64,000 bases of DNA from Paracoccaceae bacterium (GCA_012270125.1 JAAXIY010000043.1:38664-102663), one strand, 5' to 3'. Shown: positions 46,871-56,485, numbered from the stretch's first letter. The notes: generated by a model not told the origin, from the sequence alone. Numbers and translations are program-made.

Positions 46871-48259
46871 ATGAGCCAACAATATATTGTAAAAGATATT
46901 TCTCTATCCGACTTTGGTCGCAAAGAGTTGAGCATAGCCGAAACCGAAATGCCTGGATTGATGGCTCTTCGTTCGGAATATGGAGACACCAAGCCACTAA
47001 AAGGTGCACGTATTGTGGGTTCGCTTCATATGACGATCCAGACTGCTGTCCTTATTGAAACACTTGTAGCTTTAGGTGCCGATGTGCGTTGGGCATCCTG
47101 CAATATATTTTCAACTCAGGATCATGCAGCGGCAGCGATTGCGGCAGCAAATATTCCAGTTTTTGCAATTAAGGGTCAATCTCTAGAAGAGCATTGGGAT
47201 TACTTAGATAAATCTTTTATGTTTCCTGATGGCCCAAATATGATTTTAGACGATGGTGGGGATGCTACTTTGTATGTGCTTCTTGGTGCACGAGCAGAAG
47301 CAGGTGAAGACATCATTCCAGTTCCTCAGTCAGAGGAAGAAGAAGTCATAAAAGCGCAAATTAAGAAGCGTATGGAGCAATCACCTGGTTGGTTTACGAA
47401 AACACGAGATGCCATAAAGGGCGTGTCTGAAGAAACAACAACGGGCGTTCATCGGCTTTATGAATTAGTTAAGACCGGCCAGCTTCCATTCCCTGCGATT
47501 AACGTAAACGATTCTGTGACCAAGTCTAAGTTTGACAATAAGTATGGTTGTAAAGAATCTTTAGTAGATGGTATTCGTCGCGCAACTGATACAATGATGG
47601 CAGGTAAAACGGCCGTCGTATGTGGATATGGTGACGTGGGCAAAGGTTCTGCCGCGTCCCTTCGAGGTGCTGGTGCGCGGGTTAAGGTAACAGAGGTTGA
47701 TCCAATTTGCGCCTTACAGGCTGCTATGGATGGTTTTGAAGTCGTAACCTTAGAGGATACCTTAGAAAACGCCGATATTTTTATTACAACAACAGGTAAT
47801 AAAGACGTCATTCGAATAGAACACATGCGTGAAATGAAAGACATGGCAATTGTTGGTAATATTGGTCACTTCGATAATGAAATCCAAGTTGCTCATCTTA
47901 AAAATCACAAGTGGACAAACATTAAAGATCAGGTCGACATGATCGAAATGCCTTCGGGTAATCGATTAATATTGCTATCTGAAGGGCGCTTGCTAAATCT
48001 AGGAAACGCAACTGGGCATCCATCTTTTGTGATGTCAGCTTCTTTTACAAATCAAGTTCTTGCTCAGATTGAGTTATGGACAAAAGGTGATGGATATAAA
48101 AACGATGTCTACATTCTACCTAAGCATTTAGATGAGAAGGTTGCTAGGTTACATCTGGAACGCATTGGTGTGAAGCTTACCAAATTAGCAAAAGATCAAG
48201 CAGAATATATTGGTGTAACTCCTGAAGGCCCTTTTAAGCCAGAGCATTATCGCTATTAA
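46871..48259 (+). CDS. ahcY: Adenosylhomocysteinase
   Basis: AhcY splits S-adenosylhomocysteine into adenosine and homocysteine. The 462-residue enzyme includes [26 protein letters not shown] (near 55), the NAD-binding [24 protein letters not shown] near 252 and the C-terminal [20 protein letters not shown]-type and HFDNEIQ motifs lie between. The length and a central insert match the alphaproteobacterial form. GAGG precedes the ATG. It sits next to regA's region as in many Rhodobacterales. It ends 3 nt from the convergent EVE gene. Confidence 0.98.
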   Translation: MSQQYIVKDISLSDFGRKELSIAETEMPGLMALRSEYGDTKPLKGARIVGSLHMTIQTAVLIETLVALGADVRWASCNIFSTQDHAAAAIAAANIPVFAIKGQSLEEHWDYLDKSFMFPDGPNMILDDGGDATLYVLLGARAEAGEDIIPVPQSEEEEVIKAQIKKRMEQSPGWFTKTRDAIKGVSEETTTGVHRLYELVKTGQLPFPAINVNDSVTKSKFDNKYGCKESLVDGIRRATDTMMAGKTAVVCGYGDVGKGSAASLRGAGARVKVTEVDPICALQAAMDGFEVVTLEDTLENADIFITTTGNKDVIRIEHMREMKDMAIVGNIGHFDNEIQVAHLKNHKWTNIKDQVDMIEMPSGNRLILLSEGRLLNLGNATGHPSFVMSASFTNQVLAQIELWTKGDGYKNDVYILPKHLDEKVARLHLERIGVKLTKLAKDQAEYIGVTPEGPFKPEHYRY

Positions 48260-48262
48260 GAT

Positions 48263-48682
48263 TTAGGGGCTAACTCCACCTAGACTGCAAACTATTTTCC
48301 ACTCATGTTCTTTGACGGGTTGTACCGAAAGCCGTGGATTATTGACCAGCATCATACCATTAAGTTCTGGTTGCGTCTTAATTTGGTGTAGATGAACAAT
48401 TGTGTTCATTGATTTCAGGGCCTTAATTTGGACACACTGCCATCTCTTGTCCGTAGTGGTGCTATCCTGTCTTGCTTCTCTTATTACCTCAACAATACCT
48501 ACAACTGATTTTTCTTTCTGCGAATGATAAAAAAAACCTTGTTCCCCAACTTTCATATTGATCATAAAGTTACGCGCTTGATAGTTTCTTACACCATCCC
48601 ACTCTTCACCCACTTCACCTTTTTTTAATTGTTCATTCCAGCTCCAAGATGATGGCTCTGATTTAAATAGCCAATAGTTCAA
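48263..48682 (-). CDS. EVE-domain protein
   Basis: The 139-residue protein is a stand-alone EVE (PUA-like) domain: MNYWLFKSEPSSWSWNEQL at the start, WDGVRNYQARNFM near 29, and QGFFYHSQKEKSVVGIVEV near 48. EVE domains bind modified bases such as 5-methylcytosine derivatives. No modification-dependent nuclease domain or neighbour is present, so a role in restriction is not supported. It is convergent with ahcY. Confidence 0.88.
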   Translation of the reverse strand: MNYWLFKSEPSSWSWNEQLKKGEVGEEWDGVRNYQARNFMINMKVGEQGFFYHSQKEKSVVGIVEVIREARQDSTTTDKRWQCVQIKALKSMNTIVHLHQIKTQPELNGMMLVNNPRLSVQPVKEHEWKIVCSLGGVSP

Positions 48683-48733
48683 TGCTATCTCCTTTAAGTT
48701 TTCTTATAACAAATCTTCTGAGCTCATCAGACT

Positions 48734-49684
48734 TCATTCTTCTTTAGTTGGCCTGCTTAAAAGAGAATGAATTATTTCTTCTGTCGAAACTGAACCTTTT
48801 AGTAAAGCACAAATAGAAGAAGTGATTGGCATTTCTATCCCTAAAGCCTGTGCTTTTTGACTTACAGCAAATGCTGTGGCCACACCTTCTACAGTTGCAT
48901 TTTTATCGAAGAATTTTCCCGAGCCCAAGGCTACACCGAAAAGGAAATTACGAGACTTTATCGAATTACAAGTTAAGCTTAAATCTCCCAAACCCGACAA
49001 ACCTGAAAGCGTTTTCTCTTTGGCTCCATGAGCTTTTGCAAATTTGATCATTTCTGAAAAACCACGAGTCATAAGCGCTGCTTTGGCACTGTCACCCTGC
49101 TTGGCACCAATAGCTATACCACAAGCGATGGCTATTATATTTTTTAACGCACCTCCAAGCTCTACACCTAAAACATCTGATGTTCGGTAAAGCCTAAAAT
49201 TTTGCATTGAAATCTCTTTTTGCAGTTGTCTTAAAAAGCTGGCGTCGGTTGAGGCTAAAACTAATGCGGTTGGCATGTCATTGAAAATATCAATTGCAAA
49301 GCTAGGCCCTGACATCACGGCAACTTGAGATGAATATTCACTCAAAATTTCAGACGGCCTTTTCCCGGTAGCTCTATCTATACCTTTACAGCAAGCAATT
49401 AGCTGTTTTTCTTTTAAGAAGGCGATATTTTTTTCACAAAACTGGGCTAAATTTTGAGTCGGTATTGCTAAGAAAACACTCTTACAATCTTTAGTATTCT
49501 CTAATGAATTTATGATATTAATTTCTTTGTGAAGCTCAGTTTCACTAAGTTTCTTTGAAATTCTTGTGGCACTCAATTGTTTAAAATTAGTTGGCGAATA
49601 AAGTGTTATTTTGTGTCCACCTTTTGCCATAACTGAAGAAATTGCGGCCCCAAATGCTCCCCCGCCGATGACAGTTATATTCAT
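48734..49684 (-). CDS. gpsA: Glycerol-3-phosphate dehydrogenase [NAD(P)+]
   Basis: GpsA makes sn-glycerol 3-phosphate for phospholipids. In 316 residues it has the Rossmann motif VIGGGAFGAAISSVMAKGG at residues 5-23, ACCKGIDRATG near 97, SGPSFAIDIFNDMPTALVLAS near 125 and the catalytic lysine in GVELGGALKNIIAIACGIA near 178. GLGDLSLTCNS RSRNF follows as in other GpsA. It overlaps tsaD by 4 nt, the usual tsaD-gpsA pair. Confidence 0.97.
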   Translation of the reverse strand: MNITVIGGGAFGAAISSVMAKGGHKITLYSPTNFKQLSATRISKKLSETELHKEINIINSLENTKDCKSVFLAIPTQNLAQFCEKNIAFLKEKQLIACCKGIDRATGKRPSEILSEYSSQVAVMSGPSFAIDIFNDMPTALVLASTDASFLRQLQKEISMQNFRLYRTSDVLGVELGGALKNIIAIACGIAIGAKQGDSAKAALMTRGFSEMIKFAKAHGAKEKTLSGLSGLGDLSLTCNSIKSRNFLFGVALGSGKFFDKNATVEGVATAFAVSQKAQALGIEMPITSSICALLKGSVSTEEIIHSLLSRPTKEE

Positions 49685-50790
49685 GCCTTTGGACCCTTTT
49701 TACCACTACCTAAAATGGCAGACTTTTTGTTATCTAGCGGCCATCTTGGGCGCGCAGACAGCGTCATGTCATCATAGTCATCATTTAAAAACCTTTCTGC
49801 TGCAGCATAAGCAATGATAGCGGCATTATCAGTGCATAATGCTAAGGGTGGTGCTGAGAAAGTGACCTTTTTAGTCTTACAAATATTTTCAAGTGATTGC
49901 CTAATTTTCTTATTTGCAGCAACCCCACCAGCAATAGAAAATACAGGGTTTTCATTTGTTATTTCACAATATAGATCAATAGCGCGAATTGATTTTTTAA
50001 CTATAACGTCGTGCATCGCTTGTTGGAAACTAGCACTCAAATCGCATATGTCCTGTTTAAATAATCCTCCCTGTTCTTCGATAAGATCATTTCGTTTTCG
50101 CATTAAAGCTGTCTTAAGACCTGAAAATGAAAAATCACAACCTTCCCGATTCAGTAATGGACGCGGCAAGTCAAAGCGGTGTTCGTCACCTGTTTTTGCG
50201 GCCTCCTCAATCGAAGGACCACCCGGTTGTAGCAAGCCCAAAAGGCGCGCTGTTTTATCAAAGGCTTCGCCTGGAGCATCGTCTATTGTTCCACCTATTC
50301 TTTCATAATTATGATGACTATGAACTATTAGGAATTGACAGTGCCCTCCAGAAACTAACAATACGAGATAAGGAAAATTTACTCTATCGGTTAACCTTGG
50401 CGTAAGTGCATGACCAGCAAGATGGTTCACTCCAATTAACGGTTTATTTGTTGAGGCAGACAGTCCTTTTGCGAACATTACTCCAGACATGACACCACCA
50501 ATGAGCCCAGGACCAGCTGTGACCCCGATAGCATTTACATCTTGTATTGACACATTCGCTATTTTTAAAGCCTCTTCAACAACAACATCAATTAGTTCAA
50601 CATGAGCTCGAGCTGCTATCTCTGGTACAACTCCTCCATATTCTTGATGAAGATTGAACTGGTTGCGTATGATAGAGGACTTAATGTGTGACCCATTTGG
50701 ATTTATTTCTAAAATAGAAGCAGCGGTATCATCGCAACTACTTTCAATTCCCAAAATCAGCGCTTTGTCAAGATCCATGCTATGTTCCAT
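49681..50790 (-). CDS. tsaD: tRNA N6-threonylcarbamoyltransferase TsaD
   Basis: TsaD transfers the threonylcarbamoyl group to A37 of tRNA. The protein (about 369 residues) has LGIESSCDDTAASI near the start, metal-site HLAGHALTPRL near 120, VLLVSGGHCQFL and the GGVAANKKIRQ sequence. The start could be ATG at 50790 (MEHSMDLDK) or 50778 (MDLDK); neither has a convincing ribosome site, and an upstream in-frame extension runs into the hemD promoter region. It is divergent from hemD and coupled with gpsA. Confidence 0.96.
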   Translation of the reverse strand: MEHSMDLDKALILGIESSCDDTAASILEINPNGSHIKSSIIRNQFNLHQEYGGVVPEIAARAHVELIDVVVEEALKIANVSIQDVNAIGVTAGPGLIGGVMSGVMFAKGLSASTNKPLIGVNHLAGHALTPRLTDRVNFPYLVLLVSGGHCQFLIVHSHHNYERIGGTIDDAPGEAFDKTARLLGLLQPGGPSIEEAAKTGDEHRFDLPRPLLNREGCDFSFSGLKTALMRKRNDLIEEQGGLFKQDICDLSASFQQAMHDVIVKKSIRAIDLYCEITNENPVFSIAGGVAANKKIRQSLENICKTKKVTFSAPPLALCTDNAAIIAYAAAERFLNDDYDDMTLSARPRWPLDNKKSAILGSGKKGPKA

Positions 50791-50826
50791 TGTATCGCAG
50801 CCAGCATCGGAGTAGCATTTCAGAAT

Positions 50827-51564
50827 ATGACAAACAATCCCGACCAAAAAAATGTAATTTTACTTTTAACTCGGCCAGAAGGTGGAAATGAACGATTTTG
50901 TCTAAATATTGAACATCTACTAGGGCAGTGTGAAATTTTAGATAACCCACTTCAAAAAATAGAATTTTTAGAAACACTTATTGAGGTCAAAGAAGAGTCA
51001 ATTTTAATATTTACGTCAATTAATGGGCTTAGGGCTTCTGAAAAATATAACCTAAGAAATAAAAAATGTTTTGTGGTTGGTGAAAACACTCGAAAAATAG
51101 CAACGAGTGCTGGGTATGAAGTTTTAGCCACTTCAAGCGACCAAGAAAATTTATTGAAGCTAATCAATTTAAAGAATCCGACTGAAAGTATGGTTCACAT
51201 TAGAGGTAAGCATACAGCAGGGAACCTTTGTGATTCTTTAAAAAACAATGGCTTTAGTTGCTTTGAAATAACAGGCTATAATCAACAGCCCCTTAAGATA
51301 AAAAAACAAATTTTTCATAAAGTTAAGAGCGGTAGGCCAGTAATTTTACCAATATTTTCACCGAGATCTGCTAAGTTATTATTGAACGAATTGGATTTGA
51401 CCGGGTTTCATGTTGCTGCGATGAGCGAGGCTGTTTCTAAAGAGCTTGGGAGTGTTGATTTGGCTGAGCTCGTAATTTCGGAAAAACCCGATTTAATTAG
51501 CATGCAAGAAGCTACTCTTGCTATTTTAAGACGATTGATCAAATTTGATAGTTATACTAGTTAG
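50827..51564 (+). CDS. hemD: Uroporphyrinogen-III synthase
   Basis: HemD cyclises hydroxymethylbilane to uroporphyrinogen III. This rapidly evolving family has few fixed motifs. The 245-residue protein starts MTNNPDQKNVILLLTRPEGG, has ILIFTSINGLRAS, KCFVVGENTRKIATSAGYEV and HIRGKHTAGNLCDSL, and ends with LAILRRLI. The two-lobed pattern and TRPEGG start are typical. I see no ribosome site ahead of the ATG, so it may be leaderless. It lies beside the mitofilin-like gene and hemY, but hemC, often the neighbour, is not here. Confidence 0.85.
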   Translation: MTNNPDQKNVILLLTRPEGGNERFCLNIEHLLGQCEILDNPLQKIEFLETLIEVKEESILIFTSINGLRASEKYNLRNKKCFVVGENTRKIATSAGYEVLATSSDQENLLKLINLKNPTESMVHIRGKHTAGNLCDSLKNNGFSCFEITGYNQQPLKIKKQIFHKVKSGRPVILPIFSPRSAKLLLNELDLTGFHVAAMSEAVSKELGSVDLAELVISEKPDLISMQEATLAILRRLIKFDSYTS

Positions 51565-51591
51565 CAATTGGCTGGAGATTTGAGAAAAGTA

Positions 51592-52713
51592 ATGCCAAAG
51601 CCAAATTCGAAAAAGAAAGAAAGTGTTAGCGCAAATTCGCAAGAAGATGATTTGCCTTCGAATTCTGAGAAAAGTGAAATTGAAAACGACACTCTAATCT
51701 TGGGTGAAGCAGCACCTTCCGCTAGAAAAAATGATCAAAAAAGTAAAGCCATCTATTTTGTAATTATTATTGCTTCGGGTCTGGTAACGGCTACTTTTGG
51801 TTTGGGCGGTGCCTTTTTAATTAATTCTTTTTATCCCAATTTTTTCAAAAATCAGTCACAAATCATATTTGAGCAGAACGTAGAATTTAGGCTGGATGAC
51901 CTCTCTACTTCAATAAAGCAACTTGAATTTAGTTTGAACGAAGCAAAAAAAATTTCACAAAACTTTATTGATGAAAATAAATTAGTGACCAGTTTAGCTG
52001 GGCTTGAAGATGCAATCATAAAAAACAAAGAGGAATTCGATAGTATATATCTGGAGCTCGGAGATCTTAAAAAACAATTAGAAACTAAACTCACCATTAA
52101 TAAAGCGCTGGGGTCAGAAGAGCGCACTCCAGAGAAAGAAATTTTACCAAAAATGATGGAAGAGAATGAACCAAGCGATGAAAGTTTGAGAGTAGAACCA
52201 AAAAGATCCAATAAGCTAAAGACAAATGACAACTTAATTTATGAAAATATACAAGCAATTCAAACTGCAACGATATATGGCAACCCCTTTGAGGAAAATT
52301 TAAAAAATATCGAGACTGTTTTAAAACTAGAAGCCCCAGAAATATTAAGAAACTTGGCTAGCACAGGCATACCGACCATGACAGACCTTATCGAGTCCTT
52401 TCCAGATTTCGCTAGGTTGGCATTGGCTGCTGATAGGAAATTAACAGAAACGGGGAATTTTAAAATTTTAAAATTCTTAAAGTCTCAACTTCAGGCTCGG
52501 TCAACAATACCCCGCGAAGGCTTTGATACCGATGCTATTTTGTCAAGGTCTGAAGCATTTTTAAAATCAAACGATCTTGAAAACTCTCTTTTTGAACTGA
52601 GTCAACTAAATGATATAGCTAAGGAGGCTATGGAGCCTTGGCGCATTTCTGCAGAAAATAGAATTGAAACCCTTTTGGCTGTGGAGCAATTTGTTGAAAG
52701 TATCAAGGAATAG
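51592..52713 (+). CDS. Mitofilin/Mic60-like inner-membrane protein
   Basis: This is a protein of about 373 residues with a charged N-terminus and one membrane segment (AIYFVIIIASGLVTATFGLGGAFLI, near 55-80). A heptad-rich coiled coil (LDDLSTSIKQLEFSLNEAKK) follows, and a C-terminal domain has GIPTMTDLIESFPDFARLAL and ARSTIPREGFDTDAILSR. This layout matches alphaproteobacterial mitofilin (Mic60) found with hemD and hemY. Homologues shape inner-membrane invaginations. An in-frame TTG at 51568 is an alternative start. It is in series with hemD and hemY. Confidence 0.82.
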   Translation: MPKPNSKKKESVSANSQEDDLPSNSEKSEIENDTLILGEAAPSARKNDQKSKAIYFVIIIASGLVTATFGLGGAFLINSFYPNFFKNQSQIIFEQNVEFRLDDLSTSIKQLEFSLNEAKKISQNFIDENKLVTSLAGLEDAIIKNKEEFDSIYLELGDLKKQLETKLTINKALGSEERTPEKEILPKMMEENEPSDESLRVEPKRSNKLKTNDNLIYENIQAIQTATIYGNPFEENLKNIETVLKLEAPEILRNLASTGIPTMTDLIESFPDFARLALAADRKLTETGNFKILKFLKSQLQARSTIPREGFDTDAILSRSEAFLKSNDLENSLFELSQLNDIAKEAMEPWRISAENRIETLLAVEQFVESIKE

Positions 52714-52725
52714 AAAGACCGGCGC

Positions 52726-54216
52726 ATGTTAATATCGCTATTTAGGTTATCATTATTTTTAATCATTGTAATGGTTTTTGCTTGGGGCGTGAGCTATTTA
52801 GCGAGTAACGATAATAAAATCATTGGAAGCACAATTATAGAGATATCGGGCTTTGAGTATTCAATTAGTCCTACACAATTACTTTTATTTTTGGGCTTGA
52901 TGATATTAGCTGTTTGGATTTTTCTTAAAATAGCTTCGCTTTTTCTAGCTGTTTTGCGCTTCATTAATGGTGATGAAACAGCAGTTTCTCGATACTTTAG
53001 CCGCAATAGAGAGAGAAAAGGCTATAAAGCTTTATCAGAGGGAATGATGGCTTTGGCATCTGGCGAAGGATCTGCTGCATTAATAAAAGCAAAGAAAGCA
53101 GAGAAGTATTTAAGAAAACCTTCTTTGACCAATCTATTAGCAGCACAGGCAGCTGAAATAGCAGGTGAATCTGAACATGCAGAAGAAATATACAAAGAGC
53201 TGATTTTAGATCCAACGACAAGGTTTGTAGGTGTTAGAGGTATAATGAAAAAGCGCCTATCTGAGGGTGACACTGATACAGCTTTAAAATTAGCCGAAAA
53301 AGCTTTTTCATTGAAGCCAAAGCATGAAGAGACACAAGATGTTTTAATAAATCTGCAAACGTTAGCATCAGATTGGCGCGGAGCGCGAAAAACTCTAAAA
53401 GCAAAAATGAAATATGGTAATCTCACGCAGGACGTTCACAAGCGACGCGATGCCGTTTTGGCTTTATCAGAGGCGGCTGAAATAACTGAAACCGATAAAA
53501 AGACAGACACTCAGGTAATGGCCATAGAGGCAAATCGAATGTCGCCTGATTTGGTTCCGGCTGCTGTTTTAGCTGCTAGAGAACATTTGGCAGATAGTAA
53601 GAAAAAAAACGCAATAAAAGTTATCAAGAAAGCGTGGGAATCTCAGCCACATCCTGATTTAGCGGCTGTTTATTCGGAGATTTTTGAAGAAGAAAGCCAA
53701 GAGGAAAGAGAAAAAGGGTTTAAACTGCTTGCTAAAATGAATTCTAAGCATATTGAAACTAAAACTATGATGGCGGAAATGTATCTTCAGGCTGAAGACT
53801 TTCCGAGTGCAAGAAGGTCCCTTGGTGATTCATACGAGACTTCTCCTAACGTACGCACGCTTACCATTATGGCAGCTATTGAAAAAGGTGAAGGCGCTGA
53901 TGATAATGTTATCCGAAAGTGGCTAACAAAAGCGCTCGCAGCCCCACGTGGACCTCAATGGGTTTGCGAAAACTGCTCTACAATACATGCGGTTTGGCGA
54001 CCAACATGTTTCAATTGTAATGCATTAGATACTTTAGCTTGGATGGACGCCCCTGAGGTAAAAGAAGAGCTCACACTGGGTAATGAAAAGTTGCCTTTTG
54101 TATTAGATGTTTTGAATAGTGAAGGCAGTGAGGCTGATCAGATTAATTTTCAAGTAGAAGAAAATTCTGCTGAATTAGAAAATATAGAAGTTGATGAAGC
54201 CAAGTCAAAAAGTTGA
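52726..54216 (+). CDS. hemY: HemY-like TPR membrane protein with C-terminal zinc-ribbon-like segment
   Basis: The 496-residue protein has two N-terminal membrane segments (LFLIIVMVFAWGVSYLAS and LLLFLGLMILAVWIFLKIASLF), the HemY N-terminal domain, then a TPR array from about 120 to 400. The end carries VCENCSTIHAVWRPTCFNCNALDTLAW (CxxC...CxxC near 408-430), a rubredoxin/zinc-ribbon pattern. Despite the name it is not protoporphyrinogen oxidase; the haem role is indirect and uncertain. It follows the mitofilin-like gene by 12 nt. Confidence 0.85.
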   Translation: MLISLFRLSLFLIIVMVFAWGVSYLASNDNKIIGSTIIEISGFEYSISPTQLLLFLGLMILAVWIFLKIASLFLAVLRFINGDETAVSRYFSRNRERKGYKALSEGMMALASGEGSAALIKAKKAEKYLRKPSLTNLLAAQAAEIAGESEHAEEIYKELILDPTTRFVGVRGIMKKRLSEGDTDTALKLAEKAFSLKPKHEETQDVLINLQTLASDWRGARKTLKAKMKYGNLTQDVHKRRDAVLALSEAAEITETDKKTDTQVMAIEANRMSPDLVPAAVLAAREHLADSKKKNAIKVIKKAWESQPHPDLAAVYSEIFEEESQEEREKGFKLLAKMNSKHIETKTMMAEMYLQAEDFPSARRSLGDSYETSPNVRTLTIMAAIEKGEGADDNVIRKWLTKALAAPRGPQWVCENCSTIHAVWRPTCFNCNALDTLAWMDAPEVKEELTLGNEKLPFVLDVLNSEGSEADQINFQVEENSAELENIEVDEAKSKS

Positions 54217-54283
54217 ATCAAGTGCTCTTGTTAAACCCATGATTAGATCTTATTTAACTAGCAATATTTAAGGAAAAGGTGAA

Positions 54284-54571
54284 ATGTCAGCTATATACGG
54301 CCCTGTCTTTCTGATACTAGACGTAGCGTTTTTTATTATGATTGCTCATATAATAATGAGTTGGTTAATTAGTTTTCAAGTTTTAAACCTTTATCAACCT
54401 CTTGTCGCTCAAATCTGGACGGGCTTGAACCGCTTGTTGGAGCCTATATACGGGCCAATCCGAAGAGTTTTGCCAAACACTCAACCGTTGGATTTATCGC
54501 CCTTGGTCGCATTTATTATTTTGATTTCCTTACGAGACTACATTCTTCCTGAATTGTTTGGCCTTAGATAG
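54284..54571 (+). CDS. YggT family membrane protein
   Basis: The 95-residue protein has two hydrophobic segments (VFLILDVAFFIMIAHIIMSWLI and LVAFIILISLRDYILPELF). Between them is the YggT signature RLLEPIYGPIRRVLP, with the LDLSPLVAF start of the second part. Family members are linked to osmotic tolerance or cell-division factors in other bacteria. AAGGAAAAGG precedes the ATG. Confidence 0.9.
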   Translation: MSAIYGPVFLILDVAFFIMIAHIIMSWLISFQVLNLYQPLVAQIWTGLNRLLEPIYGPIRRVLPNTQPLDLSPLVAFIILISLRDYILPELFGLR

Positions 54572-54644
54572 AGTAAAGAAAAGCTAAGCTGCTATTTTAG
54601 TAAAAAACGCTGTAAAGGTATTATTTATTTTATAGTTTTGGCTA

Positions 54645-54663
54645 TGATCTTGTTTCAAGATCA
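54645..54663. promoter_or_regulatory. Perfect 8-bp inverted repeat upstream of yaaA
   Basis: TGATCTTG and CAAGATCA with a TTT centre lie 47 nt before yaaA. Just upstream, ATAG-N6-CTAT at 54632-54645 is another short inverted repeat. There is no T-run, so an operator is more likely than a terminator. The regulator is unknown. Confidence 0.4.
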
Positions 54664-54709
54664 AATTGATTTAACTTAAAGGTTATGGAAAATAAAAGGA
54701 ATTGTTTGA

Positions 54710-55471
54710 ATGCTTGTTGTTGTTTCTCCGGCTAAGAAATTAGACATGAGCCCGAAAGCTGAAAACTTAGAAACATCAGAACCTATATTTTCTGATGATG
54801 TCGATAAGTTGGCTAAAGTTGCAGCAAATTTATCGGAAAAAAATCTGCAAGACCTTATGAAGATTAGTCCTTCTTTAGCGCGCCTTAATAAAGAACGTTT
54901 TAATGCTTTTGGAAGTCAAGAACGAAAGCCTGCAGCGTTTGCTTTCGCAGGAGATACCTATGCTGGTTTTGATGCCCAATCACTAGATGAAGACGCTTTG
55001 AGGTGGGCCCAGAATCATATGCGAATTTTATCCGGTCTTTATGGGCTCTTAAGGCCATTAGATGAGATTGAGCCATATAGGCTTGAAATGGGTAGCCGTT
55101 TAAAAGTTGATGAGACCTCCGATTTGTATACCTATTGGGGAAATAGACTGGCTAATGAGCTAAATAATCAGGCAAAAAACACAAATTCTTCAGTGCTTTT
55201 AAACTGTGCAAGTCAAGAGTACTTCAAAGCAGTAGATAAAAGTTCATTAGAATTAGAAATTGTTACACCTCAATTCTACGAGGTATCCTCAAAAGGTCCA
55301 AAGCAAATTAGCTTCTATGCAAAAAAAGCAAGAGGTGCGATGGCTAGGTATGTAATTGAAAACAGAATTAATACTGTAAAAGATTTGGTTCAATTTGACC
55401 TTGCTGGTTATAGCTATAATAAAAATGAGTCCTCTCCTTCCTCTCCTGTTTTTTTCAGGAAGAGCTCTTAA
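54710..55471 (+). CDS. yaaA: Peroxide stress protein YaaA
   Basis: YaaA (DUF328) limits iron-driven damage during peroxide stress. The 253-residue protein begins MLVVVSPAKKLDM and has LSEKNLQDLMKISPSLARLN near 42, AFAGDTYAGFDA near 77 and LSGLYGLLRPLDEIEPYRLEM GSRL near 110-133. KSSLELEIVTPQFYE and a KKARGAMARYVIENRI segment follow. It is flanked by yggT (138 nt upstream) and the pyrophosphatase gene. Confidence 0.95.
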   Translation: MLVVVSPAKKLDMSPKAENLETSEPIFSDDVDKLAKVAANLSEKNLQDLMKISPSLARLNKERFNAFGSQERKPAAFAFAGDTYAGFDAQSLDEDALRWAQNHMRILSGLYGLLRPLDEIEPYRLEMGSRLKVDETSDLYTYWGNRLANELNNQAKNTNSSVLLNCASQEYFKAVDKSSLELEIVTPQFYEVSSKGPKQISFYAKKARGAMARYVIENRINTVKDLVQFDLAGYSYNKNESSPSSPVFFRKSS

Positions 55472-55543
55472 CTTTTCTAGTACGTGACAAGCATTTTAAA
55501 GATGCTTATAAGGCGGTCGATTGATTAGTAAAAAGGTATAATA

Positions 55544-56464
55544 ATGGAATTGCAGGTTTTTGGACATCTGTCTCCTGACACAGACTCAACGGGATCTCCA
55601 ATAATATGGTCATGGTATTTAAATGAAAAGAAAGGAATGAGTGCTTCTCCTAAGTTGTTGGGCGAACCAAATTCAGAAGCTTTGTTTGTATTAAATCGCT
55701 GGGGGTTTGAAAAACCAGACTTAATACAAGGTATAAATGCGAATGATAGTGTAATAATTGTCGATACAAACAACCCGGCTGAACTACCAGAAAACATAAA
55801 CGATGCAGACATTCAGGGAATAATTGATCATCATAAATTAGTTGGTGGTCTCGAAACCTTGGGACCCATTGACATAACTATCAGACCATTGGCTTGTACT
55901 GCGACTATAATGTGCGAGTTAATAGGTGACGACAAAATTGACATGCCAGATGCGATAAAGGGTTTGGCTTTATCATGTATAATCTCCGACACTTTGGAAT
56001 TTCGAAGCCCTACAACTACCATTAAAGATCGGGAAGTTGCAGAATGGTTGGCTAATGAATTGAATATAGACATACCAAGTTATGCTGCAGAATTATTTCG
56101 AGCAAAGTCAGATGTTTCTGCTTTTTCTGATACAGAACTTTTGAGAATGGACTCAAAAAAATATCCAATTGCCGATCTTAACTTTCGTGTTTCAGTTTTG
56201 GAAACAACTGAACCTGATATCATACTCGATAGAAAGAAGAGTATAATAAACGCAATGGAAGCGGTCTGCATAGAGGATACGGTTGACCATGTATTGTTTT
56301 TCGTTGTTGACATACTGAAAGAAGAGTCAATTCTTTTTGTTCCTAACGAAAACATTAAAAGTGTCGCCCAAAAATCTTTTGGTGTGAATGTAGTTGCTGA
56401 TACAGTGGTTTTGCCGGGAGTTGTGAGCCGTAAAAAGCAGATAATACCAAATTTAAAGCTTTAG
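55544..56464 (+). CDS. ppaC: Manganese-dependent inorganic pyrophosphatase (family II)
   Basis: Family II PPase hydrolyses pyrophosphate with Mn2+. The 306-residue DHH-superfamily protein has FGHLSPDTDSTGSPIIWSW at residues 6-24, VDTNNPAELPENI near 72 and the DHH motif IIDHHKLVGG near 91. CTATIMCELI follows, with the C-terminal GVVSRKKQIIP substrate-binding motif (SRKKQ) near 295. The GHLSPDTD/DHH/SRKKQ set is diagnostic. It precedes the HAD gene by 21 nt. Confidence 0.95.
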   Translation: MELQVFGHLSPDTDSTGSPIIWSWYLNEKKGMSASPKLLGEPNSEALFVLNRWGFEKPDLIQGINANDSVIIVDTNNPAELPENINDADIQGIIDHHKLVGGLETLGPIDITIRPLACTATIMCELIGDDKIDMPDAIKGLALSCIISDTLEFRSPTTTIKDREVAEWLANELNIDIPSYAAELFRAKSDVSAFSDTELLRMDSKKYPIADLNFRVSVLETTEPDIILDRKKSIINAMEAVCIEDTVDHVLFFVVDILKEESILFVPNENIKSVAQKSFGVNVVADTVVLPGVVSRKKQIIPNLKL

Positions 56465-56485
56465 AAAATTCTAGGTGAAATTTCT

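Noticed and set aside
55489-55507. AAGCAT-ATGCTT hairpin after yaaA as a terminator
   Set aside because: The stem is six base pairs with a 7-nt loop, and no T-run follows on the forward strand.
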